A stretch of DNA of 21,589 nt from Deferribacteres bacterium (GTDB lineage Bacteria; Nitrospirota; Thermodesulfovibrionia; UBA6902), in assembly GCA_013152795.1 (NCBI GenBank), contig JAADFS010000304.1:1-21589 (forward strand). The letters are read 5' to 3'. The notes under the pieces are model-generated. The model saw only the letters and a program-made list of their open reading frames with translations, had not been told where the DNA came from and did no database searches. Of the stretch, positions 21,249 to 21,589 are shown piece by piece (positions within the stretch are counted from its first letter, which is position 1; the number at the start of each line of letters is the position of its first letter). The translations under genes were made by a program, and so were the position numbers.

Positions 21249-21589
21249 ATGGATTCCAAAAACCCCGTAATTGATGTTCAGTGGCAGAGCCTGGATGTAT
21301 CAAAGCATGAAAGGAGAGCAAACAAGGGGCACTCCTCCGTAATTGTATGGCTGACCGGCATTCCCGCTTCAGGAAAGACAACCATAGCAAAAAAACTCGA
21401 AAAGAGGCTGCATGACGCCGGTTGCCACACCTATGTTCTGGACGGGGACAATATCCGCCACGGGCTGAACAGGGACCTGGGATTTTCAAAGGAGGAACGA
21501 AGGGAAAACATACGGAGAATCGCCGAGGTGGCAAAGCTCTTCTGTGACGCAGGCATAATCACCATATGTTCCTTTGTATCGCCCTACAG
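21249..21589 (+). CDS. cysC: Adenylylsulfate (APS) kinase, 3' end cut by window
   Basis: The ATG at 21249 follows AAAGGAG by about 8-9 nt. The 113 visible residues contain the P-loop GIPASGKTT, the signature DGDNIRHGLNRDLGFS, the ERRENIRRIAEVAKLF helix and FVSPY, all diagnostic of CysC. The P-loop reads GIPASGKTT instead of the common GLSGSGKST, a variant still compatible with function. The gene continues past 21589, missing roughly the last 85-90 residues of a typical ~200. With the sulfotransferase just upstream it makes PAPS for sulfation, in contrast to the dissimilatory sulfur route elsewhere in the window. Confidence 0.92.
   Translation, partial: MDSKNPVIDVQWQSLDVSKHERRANKGHSSVIVWLTGIPASGKTTIAKKLEKRLHDAGCHTYVLDGDNIRHGLNRDLGFSKEERRENIRRIAEVAKLFCDAGIITICSFVSPY

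Noticed and set aside
1..21589. CRISPR array, tRNA, rRNA, transposase
   Set aside because: I saw no regularly spaced repeats, cloverleaf with CCA-type acceptor, rRNA motif or transposase/integrase domain.

Overview
The window most likely comes from an anaerobic, didermic sulfur-cycling bacterium. The evidence is a full reductive-type dissimilatory sulfite reductase locus (dsrA, dsrB, dsrD, siroheme-amidating dsrN, dsrC, dsrMKJ) together with outer-membrane genes (lolA, a yjbH-like beta-rich protein, a lipoprotein). Gene content and protein style suggest Nitrospirota (Thermodesulfovibrio/Sulfobium-like) or a related sulfate-reducer lineage. That placement is inference; no rRNA or other phylogenetic marker is present.

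Left edge (1-2306, +): the 3' part of a YjbH-like exopolysaccharide secretion gene, a YjbE-like secreted Gly/Ala-rich protein and a small NTF2-like lipoprotein. Next (2319-3822, +) is a strong promoter with two palindromes driving dsrH-, dsrE- and dsrF-like genes and tusA, a cytoplasmic persulfide-relay set, closed by a bidirectional terminator.

Middle (3853-13195, -): two dsr transcription units. The first reads dsrA-dsrB-dsrD-dsrN-zinc-ribbon gene and ends facing the second, dsrC-rsbRD-dsrM-dsrK-dsrJ-ferredoxin. Their proposed promoters share an identical 17-nt T-tract/-35 block. DsrAB reduces sulfite and loads sulfur onto DsrC, DsrD stimulates DsrAB, DsrN supplies amidated siroheme, and DsrMKJ recycles DsrC trisulfide with menaquinol-derived electrons. 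Three points stand out. dsrA carries an apparent frameshift between its canonical start and the rest of the gene. dsrO and dsrP are absent after dsrJ. dsrD (a reductive marker) sits beside dsrEFH/tusA-like genes (usually linked to oxidation or disproportionation).

Right part: an orphan atpZ-atpI pair (-), then a tightly overlapping + operon uppP-ftsK-lolA-yibQ-like for envelope and division functions. A structured leader, a 40-codon ORF and a NusG/UpxY-type antiterminator follow. A convergent metallo-beta-lactamase-fold gene comes next, then a sulfotransferase followed by APS kinase (cysC, cut by the window end), which looks like a PAPS-dependent sulfation module. Several dyad repeats resemble dispersed genomic repeats. 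No tRNA, rRNA, CRISPR array or transposase was seen.
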